Assembly (NCBI GenBank): GCA_945901855.1
Contig: CAMDLT010000007.1
Span: 1-64,000 of the forward strand
DNA length: 64,000 bases
Source of the DNA: Asaia bogorensis
Lineage (GTDB): Bacteria > Pseudomonadota > Alphaproteobacteria > CACIAM-22H2
Reading direction: 5' to 3'
The notes under the pieces are model-generated. The model was not told where the DNA came from and ran no database searches. It saw only the letters and a program-made list of their open reading frames with translations. The position numbers were made by a program, and so were the translations under genes. Position 1 is the first letter of the stretch, and each line of letters opens with the position of its first letter. Shown piece by piece: positions 30,225 to 40,101 of the stretch.

Positions 30225-31165
30225 GTGCATTCCCCCAGCTTGATGCCCAGACGCTTGATCTCCCACGCCAGCTCGACGCCGAACTTGGCGAAAACGCGGG
30301 CGCGCACGTCGTCGCCAAGCGCTTCGAGTTCGGCCGCCGTGGCGCTGCCCGTGTTGATCAGGAAGTTGCAGTGTTTTTCGGAGACCATCGCGCCGCCGCG
30401 CAAAAGACCGCGACAGCCCGCCGCGTCGATCAGCTCCCATGCTTTGGCGCCGCCTGCCTTTGGGTCGTGGGGGTTGGCGAAGGTCGAGCCGCCGGTACGC
30501 GTGCGCACGGGTTGGGCCGCCTCCCGGTTCGCCTGGATTTCGGCCATGCGGGCGGAAATCGCGGCCGGATCGCGCATTTCGGTTTTGAGTTCGGCCGAAA
30601 CGAAAATCCAGTCGGCGGGCATGCCGGTGTGCCGATAGCCGAAGCACATCGCGCCGTTGGTCGCGTACTGTCGGGTGCCCTTCGCGTCGATCGCTTCGAG
30701 CGCCAGCGTCGCGTCCTTCATGTCGCTGCCATAGGCGCCCGCATTCATGCGCAAGGCGCCCCCGATGGTGCCCGGAATGCCGGACAAAAATTCGAGCCCG
30801 CCCAAACCCCAGTCGCGCGCCTGCAAGGCGACGTTGAGATCGAGGCACGCGGCGCCCGCGCGCACGATATTGCCGTCGCGCGACAGGCCGGCAAAACCCT
30901 TGCCGAGCCGGATCGTGACGCCGGGAATGCCGCCGTCGCGCACCAGAATGTTGGAGCCCACGCCCAAGACCGTCACGGGCACGTCGGCAGGCTTGCCGGC
31001 CATGAAGGCGGCCAGATCGTCGGCATCGGCGGGGCGGAACAGAATTTCGGCGGGACCGCCCACGCGAAACCACGTGTACTGTCCCAAATTGACGTTGGCC
31101 CGGTAGCTGCCGCGCACGGCGGGCAAACGTTCGGCCAGTTGAAGCGGGCGCGTTTGGGCCATCAT
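30221..31165 (-). CDS. murB: UDP-N-acetylenolpyruvoylglucosamine reductase
   Basis: MurB reduces the enolpyruvyl group with NADPH and FAD to give UDP-MurNAc. The 314-residue protein shows [33 protein letters not shown] (FAD pyrophosphate site), [31 protein letters not shown] and [13 protein letters not shown]. This is the type II MurB architecture, lacking the extra E. coli-type segment. ATG 31165 overlaps the murC stop; a second ATG follows at once (31162) and could serve instead. Confidence 0.95.
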   Translation of the reverse strand: MMAQTRPLQLAERLPAVRGSYRANVNLGQYTWFRVGGPAEILFRPADADDLAAFMAGKPADVPVTVLGVGSNILVRDGGIPGVTIRLGKGFAGLSRDGNIVRAGAACLDLNVALQARDWGLGGLEFLSGIPGTIGGALRMNAGAYGSDMKDATLALEAIDAKGTRQYATNGAMCFGYRHTGMPADWIFVSAELKTEMRDPAAISARMAEIQANREAAQPVRTRTGGSTFANPHDPKAGGAKAWELIDAAGCRGLLRGGAMVSEKHCNFLINTGSATAAELEALGDDVRARVFAKFGVELAWEIKRLGIKLGECT

Positions 31166-32574
31166 TGGCGGCCCTCCAGGGCTTCCAACTCGTCCGGCAG
31201 CGCGTAGGCCCACTGCGTGATATTGCCCGCCCCCAAGCACACGACCATGTCGCCTTGGCGCGCCAACTCGCGCACCGTGGCGGCAAGCGCGGCCGGGCTT
31301 TCGAGCGCCACGACCTTGCGATGGCCGTGGTTGCGCAAGCCCTCGACGAGCGCGTCCTTCGACGCGCCTTCGATGGGCGCTTCGCCTGCGGCATATACGT
31401 CGGCCACGATCACGGCATCGGCGTCGTTGAAGCAGGTGCAGAATTCCTCGAACAGCGATTTGAGCCGGGTGTAGCGATGCGGCTGCACGACCGCGATCAC
31501 GCCCGCACTGGTAGCGCTGCGCGCGGCCTTCAGCACGGCCAAGATTTCGACCGGGTGGTGGCCGTAATCGTCGATCACCACGATGCCTGCACCCATGCCC
31601 GTGCGCGTAAAGCGTCGCTTGACGCCCTTGATGCCCGCGAGCCCCTTGCGGATCGTGGCTTCGTCGATGCCCATTTCGACGGCCACCGCAATGGCAGCGA
31701 GCGAGTTTTGAACGTTGTGCTGGCCGACGAGCGGCAGATGCATGTTTTTGAGCTGGCGCTCGGGCCCCGCGCGGCCCGAAAGCTGGACGTCGAAATGCCC
31801 GCCCGACGCGTCGAGGCGCATGTTGAGCGCGCGCACGTCGGCCTGCGGCGAGAAACCGTAGGCGAGGATCTTGCGGTCCTGCGTGCTCGCGATCAGGGCC
31901 TGCACTTCGGGATGGTCGATGCACATCGCGGCAAAACCGTAGAACGGGATGTTCGACACGAAGGTCTGGTAGCCCTTCTTTGCGGCCTCGAACGTGCCCC
32001 AATAGTCGAGATGTTCGGGGTCCATGTTGGTGACGACCGCGATGGTCGCGGGCAGCTTGATGAAGGTGCCGTCGCTCTCGTCGGCCTCGACGACCATCCA
32101 GTCGCCCGAACCCAGGCGCGCATTGGTGCCGTAGGCGTTCAAGATGCCGCCATTGATGATCGTGGGGTCGAATTGCGCGGCTTCGAGCATGCCCGCGACC
32201 AGGCTTGTGGTCGTGGTCTTGCCGTGCGTGCCCGCGATGGCGATCGCCCATTTGAGGCGCATGAGCTCGGCCAGCATTTCGGCGCGCCGCACGACCGGCA
32301 CCAGCCGCTCGCGCGCACCGCGAACTTCCGGGTTGTCCGATTTGACGGCGGTCGAAACGACGACGACTTCGGCCGCGCCCAGATTCTCCGCGCGGTGGCC
32401 GATCGCCACGGGAATGCCGAGCCCGACCAAGCGCTTCACGTTGGCGCTGTCCGACTGGTCGGAGCCCTGCACCTTGTAGCCAAGATTGTGCAGGATTTCG
32501 GCAATGCCGCTCATGCCGATCCCGCCGATGCCAACGAAATGGATGGTGCCGATGTCGAGCGGAAGCGCCCTCAT
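31162..32574 (-). CDS. murC: UDP-N-acetylmuramate--L-alanine ligase
   Basis: MurC adds the first amino acid, L-Ala, to UDP-MurNAc. The 470-residue Mur ligase has the N-terminal Rossmann part [18 protein letters not shown], the ATP loop [37 protein letters not shown] and [10 protein letters not shown]. It overlaps murG (ATGA) upstream and murB downstream. Confidence 0.96.
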   Translation of the reverse strand: MRALPLDIGTIHFVGIGGIGMSGIAEILHNLGYKVQGSDQSDSANVKRLVGLGIPVAIGHRAENLGAAEVVVVSTAVKSDNPEVRGARERLVPVVRRAEMLAELMRLKWAIAIAGTHGKTTTTSLVAGMLEAAQFDPTIINGGILNAYGTNARLGSGDWMVVEADESDGTFIKLPATIAVVTNMDPEHLDYWGTFEAAKKGYQTFVSNIPFYGFAAMCIDHPEVQALIASTQDRKILAYGFSPQADVRALNMRLDASGGHFDVQLSGRAGPERQLKNMHLPLVGQHNVQNSLAAIAVAVEMGIDEATIRKGLAGIKGVKRRFTRTGMGAGIVVIDDYGHHPVEILAVLKAARSATSAGVIAVVQPHRYTRLKSLFEEFCTCFNDADAVIVADVYAAGEAPIEGASKDALVEGLRNHGHRKVVALESPAALAATVRELARQGDMVVCLGAGNITQWAYALPDELEALEGRQ

Positions 32575-33650
32575 GGTTTTGCCTCCGCAAGACGTTGCAC
32601 AAGATCGGCGAGCTGTTCGGCCGCATCGGGCTTGCCGAACGCGTAAGCGGCTGCCGCCATGGCGGCGAGCGGCGCAGGGTCGCCCAGCAACGCCGACAGA
32701 CGCGCCGCCAAATCGGCCGCCGAGAATTCGTTTTCAGGCACCAGCCACGCCGCACCCGCATCGGCGATCGCTTTGGCGTTCGCGGTCTGGTGGTCGTCGG
32801 TCGCGTAGCGGTAAGGGACCAGCAACGACGGCCTGCCGATGCACGCAAGTTCGGCGACGGTCGAAGCGCCCGCGCGCGCCACGACCAGATGCGCGTTTGC
32901 GATGCGTTGCGGCAGATCGGCAAAAAAGGGCGCCACTTGGGCGTCCATGCCGAGCGTGCGATAGCGGCTTTCGACCGCTTCGCAATCTTCGGCGCGCGTC
33001 TGCTGCGCAAGTTCGATTTGCTGGCGCTGGGCTTGCGACAGCAACGCGAAGGCCGCAGGCACCACGCGCCCGAAGATCGACGCGCCTTGGCTGCCGCCGG
33101 TCACCAGCAAGCGGAATTTGCCGTGCGGGCTTTGGTAGCCGGTCGCGCGCAACGCCTGCACGTTCGCGCGCACCGGGTTGCCGACCAGACGCGCGTTGGC
33201 GCCTGCGCCCTTGGTATCGGCAAACGACGTTGCCAGCGCATCGACGCGGGCGGCGACCAGGCGATTGACGCGCCCCAAGATCGCGTTCTGCTCGTGCACG
33301 GCCGTGCGGTAGCGCCGACGTGCGGCAAACATCGTCGGCAAGCTGGGATAGCCGCCAAATCCCACGACCGCGTCAGGCTCAAGTTTGCCGAGCAGCGCTT
33401 GCGCCGCAAAAAAGCCCGGCAGCAGGCTCAACGCGCCGAGCAAGCGTTGCCAGATCTTGCCGGTCATTTTGCGGATCGGCAGGCGGTGCGTTTCGATCGT
33501 CCCCAGCGTGCCGCCATAGCGCGTGCCGCGATCGTCCGTGACCAGGGCCAAGCGAAAGCCGCGCTTGGCGAGCGCGCCCGCCAAGGCTTCGGCCGGAAAC
33601 ACGTGCCCGCCCGTTCCGCCCGCTGCCAGCACGACCAAGGGCGCGCTCAT
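32571..33650 (-). CDS. murG: Lipid II synthase, UDP-GlcNAc transferase MurG
   Basis: MurG adds GlcNAc to lipid I on the inner membrane face. The 359-residue GT28 protein has the G-loop [55 protein letters not shown] and the C-terminal donor site [35 protein letters not shown]. It overlaps the ftsW stop by ATGA. Confidence 0.96.
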   Translation of the reverse strand: MSAPLVVLAAGGTGGHVFPAEALAGALAKRGFRLALVTDDRGTRYGGTLGTIETHRLPIRKMTGKIWQRLLGALSLLPGFFAAQALLGKLEPDAVVGFGGYPSLPTMFAARRRYRTAVHEQNAILGRVNRLVAARVDALATSFADTKGAGANARLVGNPVRANVQALRATGYQSPHGKFRLLVTGGSQGASIFGRVVPAAFALLSQAQRQQIELAQQTRAEDCEAVESRYRTLGMDAQVAPFFADLPQRIANAHLVVARAGASTVAELACIGRPSLLVPYRYATDDHQTANAKAIADAGAAWLVPENEFSAADLAARLSALLGDPAPLAAMAAAAYAFGKPDAAEQLADLVQRLAEAKP

Positions 33651-34768
33651 AGCGTGTCCCCCGTGCCGAAGCGCTTGCGGCTGAGCGCCAGAACAAAACC
33701 CATGCCGAGCGCGATCGCCAGCAACGACGAGCCGCCGTAGCTGACAAACGGCAGCGTCATGCCCTTGGTCGGGATCAGATGCAGCGTCGAGCCCATGTTG
33801 ACGAGCGCCTGCACGCCGAACTGCACGCTGAGACCCGCGATCGCCAGCAAGATGAACAGGTCGGTTTCCTGCAAGGCGCGCGCAAAGCCGCGCAGCACGA
33901 CGAACGCATAGAGCGCGACCACGATCAGGCACAAGATCAGGCCGAACTCTTCGGCCGCGACCGCGAAAATGAAGTCCGAATGCGCGTCGGGCAGCAGACC
34001 CTTGGCGCGGCCTTCGCCGGGTCCGCGACCGGCAAAGCCGCCGTTCATGAAGGCTTCCATCGCCATATTGACTTGGAACGTGTCGCCTGAGGCCGGATCG
34101 AGGAAGCGGTTCACGCGGCTTTCGAAATGCGGGAAGAACATGTAGAGCAGCACCGCGCCGCCGCCGCCCAAACCCGCAAGGCACGCGACCCAAACCATGC
34201 GCAAGCCCGCCAGGAAAAACTGCGCGAACCACACGCACGTCACCACGAACGCCATGCCGATGTCCGGTTGCAGCAACAGCAAACCCATCGAGAGCGCGTA
34301 GAGCAGGATCGCGGCCGTATCGCCTGGGAAGCCTTCCTTCTTGCGCGCCAGCGCGAACAGCCACGCCGCCACGACCGCAAAGGTGGGTTTCAAAAACTCC
34401 GACGGCTGCAGCGAAAAGCCCGGCAGGCTGATCCAGCGCTTGGCACCCTTGATCTCGGTGCCGACAAAAAACGTCAGCGCGACGAAGCCAAGGCTCGCAA
34501 CGAAACCCGCGAGCGCCAGGGCGCGCACTTGGCGCGGCTCCAGCATCGACACGCCGACCAGAATGAGGGCGGCCAGCGGCAGCATCTGCAGCTGTTTGCG
34601 CACGAAATGGAACATGTCGAGCCCGACGCGCGAGGCGACGGCGGGCGAAGCGGCCATGATCAGCACCGCGCCCGTGCCGATCAGCAGGGCAAGCGCCAGC
34701 AGCAGCCATTTGTCGACGGTCCACCACCAGCGGGCCATGATGGAGTTGTCGGCGCGCGCGAAATTCAT
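33647..34768 (-). CDS. ftsW: Peptidoglycan polymerase FtsW (SEDS)
   Basis: FtsW is the septal SEDS glycosyltransferase working with FtsI. The 373-residue protein has about ten membrane segments, beginning WLLLALALLIGTGAVLIM. It has the SEDS sequences GAKRWISLPGFSLQPSEFLKP, LLLLQPDIGMAFV, GEGRAKGLLPDAHSDFIFAVAAEEFG and LPFVSYGGSSLLA. The conserved Asp of the periplasmic loop lies in DAHSDFIF. Confidence 0.95.
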   Translation of the reverse strand: MNFARADNSIMARWWWTVDKWLLLALALLIGTGAVLIMAASPAVASRVGLDMFHFVRKQLQMLPLAALILVGVSMLEPRQVRALALAGFVASLGFVALTFFVGTEIKGAKRWISLPGFSLQPSEFLKPTFAVVAAWLFALARKKEGFPGDTAAILLYALSMGLLLLQPDIGMAFVVTCVWFAQFFLAGLRMVWVACLAGLGGGGAVLLYMFFPHFESRVNRFLDPASGDTFQVNMAMEAFMNGGFAGRGPGEGRAKGLLPDAHSDFIFAVAAEEFGLILCLIVVALYAFVVLRGFARALQETDLFILLAIAGLSVQFGVQALVNMGSTLHLIPTKGMTLPFVSYGGSSLLAIALGMGFVLALSRKRFGTGDTL

Positions 34769-36150
34769 GCGGCGGCTCCCGTTTGCAGGGCCGCCACGCG
34801 GGCGCGGAAACGCTCGCCGCGATGTTCGAAACTCTTGAACTGGTCCCACGAGGCGCAGGCAGGCGACAGCAGCACGATCGCATCGCGCTTGCCGTCGCGC
34901 GCGGCATCGGCATAGGCATGCGCCACGGCCGTATCCAGATCGCCCGCAATTTCGTGCGGCACGTCGCCGAGCGTGCGGGCAAAATCGTTGGCGGCGGCGC
35001 CGATCAAATAGGCTTTGGCGATGCGCCCGAAATGGCCGCGCAAGGTCTCGATGCCGCCATCCTTGGCCTGGCCGCCCGCAATCCAGTAGATCGTCGCGTA
35101 GCAGCCAAGCGCGCGCGCGGCCGCATCGGCATTGGTGGCTTTGCTGTCGTTGACAAACACGATGCCGCCAATTTCGCCGACGCGCTCCTGGCGATGGGCA
35201 AGGCCCGGAAAGCTTTCGAGCGCGGCCGCGATGGTTGCGCCCGATACGCCAACCTGCAAGGCGACGGCTGCCGCCGCCGCCGCATTCTGGTGGTTGTGGG
35301 CGCCGGGCAGCGCCTTGCACTTGGCAAGATCGCAGATGGCTTTTGCGATGCCGTCGCGCGCGTCGAAAAGCGTGCCGCCGTCGGCATAGACGCCGCGCGC
35401 GATTTTGCCCGTCCCCGAAATCGCCACCACGATCTGGTCGTCTTGGGCCAGCAGGTCGGCGTGGATCGCAGCGCTGGTCGCATCGTCGACGCCGACGATG
35501 GCCGCGCGCGGGCGCGTCTGGCGCTGGAAGATGTTTTTCTTGGCGGCCACGTAGCCCGCCATGCCGCCGTGGCGGTCCAGATGGTCGGGCGAGATGTTCA
35601 AGAACACCGCGATGTCGAAGACGGCCGTCGGCACGAGTTCGAGCTGGTAGCTCGACATCTCCAGCACGAACGCGCCTTGGCTGCCGAGCGGTTCGAGCGT
35701 GAGGGCAGCCGTGCCGATATTGCCGCCGACCTGCACGTCGCGCTTGGCGGCGGCCAGCACATGGCCGATCAGCGCGGTCGTGGTCGATTTGCCGTTGGTG
35801 CCGGTGATGCCGATATAGGCCGCCTCGCGCTGCGAACGCACCAGCAGTTCGATGTCGCAAATAAGTTCGAGCTTGGCGTCCTTGGCGCGTTTGGCGACCG
35901 GATGCGGGGCCGGGTGGGTGTGCGGAATGCCGGGCGAAATCACCAGCGTGGTGAGGTCCGCAAGATCGGCGGTGTTGAGATCGACCAGCGGCACGTCGGC
36001 TGCGCGCGCTTCCGCGCGGCGGTCTTCGTTGTCGTCCCACGCCCACACGTCGGCGCCCGATGCCATCAGCGCACGCGCGGTCGCAAGGCCCGATCTGCCG
36101 AGGCCCAGCACGCCGACCGGATATCCGGCAAAGGGATAGATTTCGATCAT
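34765..36150 (-). CDS. murD: UDP-MurNAc-L-Ala--D-Glu ligase
   Basis: MurD adds D-glutamate. The 461-residue protein has VGVLGLGRSGLATARAL, the ATP loop GITGTNGKSTTTALIGH, FVLEMSSYQLELV, LNISPDHLDRHG and FVNDSKATNADAAARAL. It begins 4 nt after the mraY stop and overlaps ftsW at its end. Confidence 0.95.
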   Translation of the reverse strand: MIEIYPFAGYPVGVLGLGRSGLATARALMASGADVWAWDDNEDRRAEARAADVPLVDLNTADLADLTTLVISPGIPHTHPAPHPVAKRAKDAKLELICDIELLVRSQREAAYIGITGTNGKSTTTALIGHVLAAAKRDVQVGGNIGTAALTLEPLGSQGAFVLEMSSYQLELVPTAVFDIAVFLNISPDHLDRHGGMAGYVAAKKNIFQRQTRPRAAIVGVDDATSAAIHADLLAQDDQIVVAISGTGKIARGVYADGGTLFDARDGIAKAICDLAKCKALPGAHNHQNAAAAAAVALQVGVSGATIAAALESFPGLAHRQERVGEIGGIVFVNDSKATNADAAARALGCYATIYWIAGGQAKDGGIETLRGHFGRIAKAYLIGAAANDFARTLGDVPHEIAGDLDTAVAHAYADAARDGKRDAIVLLSPACASWDQFKSFEHRGERFRARVAALQTGAAA

Positions 36151-36154
36151 CGCC

Positions 36155-37240
36155 TCACCGCAGCTTCAAGGTCGCGAGACCCGCGAGCGCCAGGATGGAA
36201 GCGATGATCCAGAAGCGGATCACGATGGTGGGTTCGGCCCAGCCCTTTTTTTCGAAATGATGGTGCAGGGGCGCCATGCGGAACACGCGCTTGCCCGTCA
36301 GCTTGAACGACGCCACCTGCACGATGACCGAAACGGCCTCGACCACGAACAGCCCGCCGACGATGGCAAGCGTGAGCTCGTTCTTGGTGACGACCGCAAC
36401 GCTGCCAAGCGCGCCGCCCATCGACAGCGATCCCGTGTCGCCCATGAACACCATGGCCGGCGGCGCGTTGAACCACAAAAAGCCGAGCGATGCGCCAACG
36501 ATGGCCGCGCACACGACGGCGAGTTCGCCCGAGCCCGGCACGTGGTGGATCAAAAGATAGTTGGCAAAAATCGCGTTGCCCGCGACATAGGCGAAGGCGG
36601 CAAAACATCCCGCCGCAATCATCACGGGCACGATCGCCAAGCCGTCGAGCCCGTCGGTGAGATTGACCGCGTTCGACGAACCCACCATCACGAAGATCGC
36701 GAAGGGAACGAAGAACCAGCCGAGATTGACGAGGAAGTCCTTGAGAAAGGGCACGGCCAGCATCGTGTCGAGCGGTTCGCGCGTCAGCGCGAGGATCCAC
36801 AGCACGGCGGCGAACGAAATCGCGGTTTGCAGCACGAGCTTCCAGCGCCCGGCGAGGCCGTTCGAGTTTTTCTTCGTGAGCTTCAGATAGTCGTCGTAGA
36901 ACCCGATGGCGCCGAAGCCGAGCGTCACCATCAGCACGGCCCACACATAGCCGTTCGACAGATCCGCCCAGAGCAAGGTGGAAACGCCCAGCGACAGCAG
37001 GATCAACACGCCGCCCATCGTGGGCGTGCCTTTTTTGGTCAGCGCGTGGCGCTCGGGCGTGTCCGCGCGGATCGGCGGTTCGGGCTGCTTGGATTTGAGC
37101 CACCCGATGATGCGCTCGCCGAACAGGAACGAGATCAGCAACGCGGTCATCACCGCGCCGCCCGACCGGAACGTCAGATAGCGGAAGACGTTCAGGAACG
37201 TGTACTCGTCGGCGAACGGAACAAGCAGGTTGAAGAACAT
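36155..37240 (-). CDS. mraY: Phospho-MurNAc-pentapeptide transferase MraY
   Basis: MraY forms lipid I by joining phospho-MurNAc-pentapeptide to undecaprenyl phosphate. The 361-residue protein has ten predicted membrane segments and the family motifs [31 protein letters not shown] (Asp-Asp), [14 protein letters not shown] and the MraY signature [18 protein letters not shown]. It lies 9 nt after murF and 4 nt before murD. Confidence 0.96.
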   Translation of the reverse strand: MFFNLLVPFADEYTFLNVFRYLTFRSGGAVMTALLISFLFGERIIGWLKSKQPEPPIRADTPERHALTKKGTPTMGGVLILLSLGVSTLLWADLSNGYVWAVLMVTLGFGAIGFYDDYLKLTKKNSNGLAGRWKLVLQTAISFAAVLWILALTREPLDTMLAVPFLKDFLVNLGWFFVPFAIFVMVGSSNAVNLTDGLDGLAIVPVMIAAGCFAAFAYVAGNAIFANYLLIHHVPGSGELAVVCAAIVGASLGFLWFNAPPAMVFMGDTGSLSMGGALGSVAVVTKNELTLAIVGGLFVVEAVSVIVQVASFKLTGKRVFRMAPLHHHFEKKGWAEPTIVIRFWIIASILALAGLATLKLR

Positions 37241-37249
37241 GGCGCTGCG

Positions 37250-38647
37250 CTACCTTTCGCCCGAGCGGGGCGTATCCGACGCCAGCAGGGCCGCGACGAT
37301 GCGGCCCATGCGGCTGCCCAAGGAACCTTTGACGACGACCGCGTCGCCCGCCTCGATCGCGGCAAGGACGAGCGGTTCGAGCGCTGCGGAATCGGCCGCA
37401 TGCGCGCCGCGCAAGCTTGCGGGCAGCGCTTCGTAAAGCCGCGCCATGTTGGGGCCGCAGCAATAGACGCGCCCGATGCCCGCTTCGACGATGGCCGGGG
37501 CCAGCCCGGCATGCAGGGCGGGCGACTGGGGACCCAGTTCCAGCATGTCGCCCAAGACCGCAACGCGGCGCGCGGCCTTGATTGCGCCCAGCACCGCGAA
37601 CGAAGCGCGCATCGAGGGCGGCGAGGCGTTGTAGCTGTCGTCGACCAGCAGGAACTGCGTGCCGTCGGCGCGCGTCACGCGATGCTGCGCGCCGCGCCCC
37701 TTGGGCGGTGCGATCGACGCGAAGCTTGCGGCGGCGGCGTCGGTGTCGGCGCCAAGCGCTGCAAGCGCCAGCAGCGCGCCGGCCAAGTTCAGCGCCCAAT
37801 GCTTGCCGGGCGCGCCGATCGCGAAGTCGAGCACCCGACCATGCAGCACGATCTTGGCGCGGCTGCCCGCAGCTTCCGCGCGCCAATCGACGAGGCGCGC
37901 ATCCGCACCCGCCTGCTCGCCGAACGAAACCGCCTGCGCGAAGCCGTTTGTTTTGGCGCGTGCGGCCAGAAAATCGAAAAACGGATTGTCGCGCGGCAGC
38001 ACGGCGGTCTCGCCGCCGGCCGCGAAGATCTCGGCCTTGGCGGCGGCAACGCCTGCAATGCCGTTTGGGAAATTCTCGGCATGCACGGCCTCGACCGTCG
38101 TGACCATCGCCACGTGCGGGCGCACCAGGCGCACCAGCGGATCGATTTCGCCCGCATGGTTCATGCCGACCTCGAACACGCCGTAGCGGCTTGCCTTGGG
38201 CATACGCGCGAGCGTGATCGGCACGCCGATATGGTTGTTGAACGACGCAACCGCCGCGTGCGTCGGCGCCTGGGCGGCCAGGGCGTGCGCCAGCGCTTCC
38301 TTGGTGCCCGTCTTGCCGACCGAACCCGTCACCGCCACGCGCCTTGCATCGCACCGCAAGCGTGCGGCCGCGCCCAAGGCGCCCAAGGCCGCCAGCGTGT
38401 CGGGCACCAGAATGCCCGGCCCGTGTTCCATCGCGTGCGAGACCAGCGCCGCCGCCGCCCCCTTGGCGAAGGCGTCCGCGACATGCGCGTGGCCGTCGTT
38501 GGCTTCGCCCTTCAGCGCCACGAACAGATCGCCCTTCTTGAGCGTGCGCGTATCGATCGAAATGCCGGACGCGTGCCATGTTTGGCCGCCAAGGGCGTGC
38601 CCTTGCGTTGCCGCGAGCGCGTCGGATGCGGTCCACAAGACGGTCAT
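37250..38647 (-). CDS. murF: UDP-MurNAc-tripeptide--D-Ala-D-Ala ligase
   Basis: MurF adds the D-Ala-D-Ala dipeptide to complete the pentapeptide. The 465-residue protein has GISIDTRTLKKGDLFVALKG, ATP loop VTGSVGKTGTKEALAHAL, FEVGMNHAGEID, HWALNLAGALLA and DDSYNASPPSMRASF. ATG 38647 overlaps the murE stop as ATGA. Confidence 0.95.
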   Translation of the reverse strand: MTVLWTASDALAATQGHALGGQTWHASGISIDTRTLKKGDLFVALKGEANDGHAHVADAFAKGAAAALVSHAMEHGPGILVPDTLAALGALGAAARLRCDARRVAVTGSVGKTGTKEALAHALAAQAPTHAAVASFNNHIGVPITLARMPKASRYGVFEVGMNHAGEIDPLVRLVRPHVAMVTTVEAVHAENFPNGIAGVAAAKAEIFAAGGETAVLPRDNPFFDFLAARAKTNGFAQAVSFGEQAGADARLVDWRAEAAGSRAKIVLHGRVLDFAIGAPGKHWALNLAGALLALAALGADTDAAAASFASIAPPKGRGAQHRVTRADGTQFLLVDDSYNASPPSMRASFAVLGAIKAARRVAVLGDMLELGPQSPALHAGLAPAIVEAGIGRVYCCGPNMARLYEALPASLRGAHAADSAALEPLVLAAIEAGDAVVVKGSLGSRMGRIVAALLASDTPRSGER

Positions 38648-40095
38648 GGCGCACCTGCAAGGGCGGCTTGCGCGTGGGCCACGTCGTCGAAGGGCAGCAC
38701 GGCATCGCCGACGATCTGGCCCTGTTCGTGGCCTTTGCCTGCGATCACCAGCACGTCGCCCGCCGCAAGGTCCGCCACGGCCGCACGAATCGCGTCGTCG
38801 CGCGATGCGATTTCGAGCGCGCCGGGCGCTGCTGCCAGGATCGCCTTGCGGATCTTTGCGGGGTCTTCCGAGCGCGGATTGTCGTCCGTCACGATCGCGC
38901 GGTCGGCGTTTTCGACCGCGATCTTGCCCATGATCGGGCGCTTGCCCACGTCGCGGTCGCCGCCGCAGCCAAAGACCACGACCAAGCGTCCGGTCACGTG
39001 CGGGCGCAACGCCGCCAGCACGGTTGCCAGCGCGTCGGGCTTGTGCGCGTAGTCCACGAACACGGCCGCACCGTCTTTGGTGGTGCCCACCAATTGCAAC
39101 CGTCCCGGCACGCCTTCGAGCAAGGCGACCGCATCGAGGGCGGCAAACGCCGGCACGCCGCTGCCGATCGCAAGGCCCAGGGCCGCCAGCATATTTGCGG
39201 CCTGGAACGTGCCCGCAAGCGGCAGCACTAGCGTGCGCGAAATGCCCAGCACCTCGAGGACGAGCTTTTGTCCTTGCGGCACCGGTTCGGCCGACACGAG
39301 TTTGAGATCGGCGCCCGCGCGCCCGTAGCTCAGCACGCGGTGGTGGCGTTCCGTGCAGACCGCCCGCAGCGCCGCGTATTCGGGAATGTCGGCATTGAGC
39401 ACGGCGACCGCGCCAAGCGGCAGCAGCGTATCGAACAGGCGCCGTTTGGCGGCAAAATACGCCGGCATCGTGGCGTGGTAGTCGAGATGGTCGCGGCTGA
39501 GATTCGTGAAGGCCGCCGCCGCCAGCTTGACGCCGTCGAGGCGGCATTGGTCGAGCCCGTGGCTGGACGCTTCCATCGCCACATGGTCGATGCCGGCCTG
39601 CGCCAGTTCGGCCAAGTCGGCGTGCAGCGCCACGGGATCGGGCGTGGTCAGCGCGCCCGCGCGCGTCTGGTGGGGCGCCACCATGCCGAGCGTGCCGAGG
39701 CTGGCGGCGGGCCTGCCCGTGGCCTGCCACAACTGGCGCGCGAAGCTGGCAACCGAAGTCTTGCCGCTGGTGCCGGTAACGGCGGCGACCGTGCGCGGCT
39801 GGATGCCCGCAAACCGCGACGCCGCGCGCGCGAAAGCGCGGCGCGGGTTGGCAGCTTCGATCAGCGGGATGCCGGCGGGCAGATCGAGGCCGGGTGCGGC
39901 CAGAATGGCCGCCGCCCCGCCGCGCAGCGCTTCGCCGACGAAGCCGCGCCCGTCCTGTTTGGCGCCGGGCAAGGCGGCGAACAGATAGCCGCGCCCGGCC
40001 ATGCGCGAATCTGCCGTCAGGCCCGCGATCTCCGGGTCGCGGCCTGCGGCATTGCGCAGCTGCATTTCGCCGTCGAGGAGCTGGCTCAAGCGCAT
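38644..40095 (-). CDS. murE: UDP-MurNAc-tripeptide synthetase (meso-DAP adding)
   Basis: MurE adds the third amino acid. The 483-residue protein has GLTADSRMAGRGYLFAALPG, ATP loop VTGTSGKTSVASFARQL, TTPDPVALHADLAEL and DHLDYHATMPAYF. It also has the DNPRSEDP motif, which marks meso-diaminopimelate rather than lysine as substrate. ATG 40095 is preferred to the in-frame GTG at 40101; the former is 6 nt after the ftsI stop. Confidence 0.95.
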   Translation of the reverse strand: MRLSQLLDGEMQLRNAAGRDPEIAGLTADSRMAGRGYLFAALPGAKQDGRGFVGEALRGGAAAILAAPGLDLPAGIPLIEAANPRRAFARAASRFAGIQPRTVAAVTGTSGKTSVASFARQLWQATGRPAASLGTLGMVAPHQTRAGALTTPDPVALHADLAELAQAGIDHVAMEASSHGLDQCRLDGVKLAAAAFTNLSRDHLDYHATMPAYFAAKRRLFDTLLPLGAVAVLNADIPEYAALRAVCTERHHRVLSYGRAGADLKLVSAEPVPQGQKLVLEVLGISRTLVLPLAGTFQAANMLAALGLAIGSGVPAFAALDAVALLEGVPGRLQLVGTTKDGAAVFVDYAHKPDALATVLAALRPHVTGRLVVVFGCGGDRDVGKRPIMGKIAVENADRAIVTDDNPRSEDPAKIRKAILAAAPGALEIASRDDAIRAAVADLAAGDVLVIAGKGHEQGQIVGDAVLPFDDVAHAQAALAGAP

Positions 40096-40101
40096 GGCCA
40101 C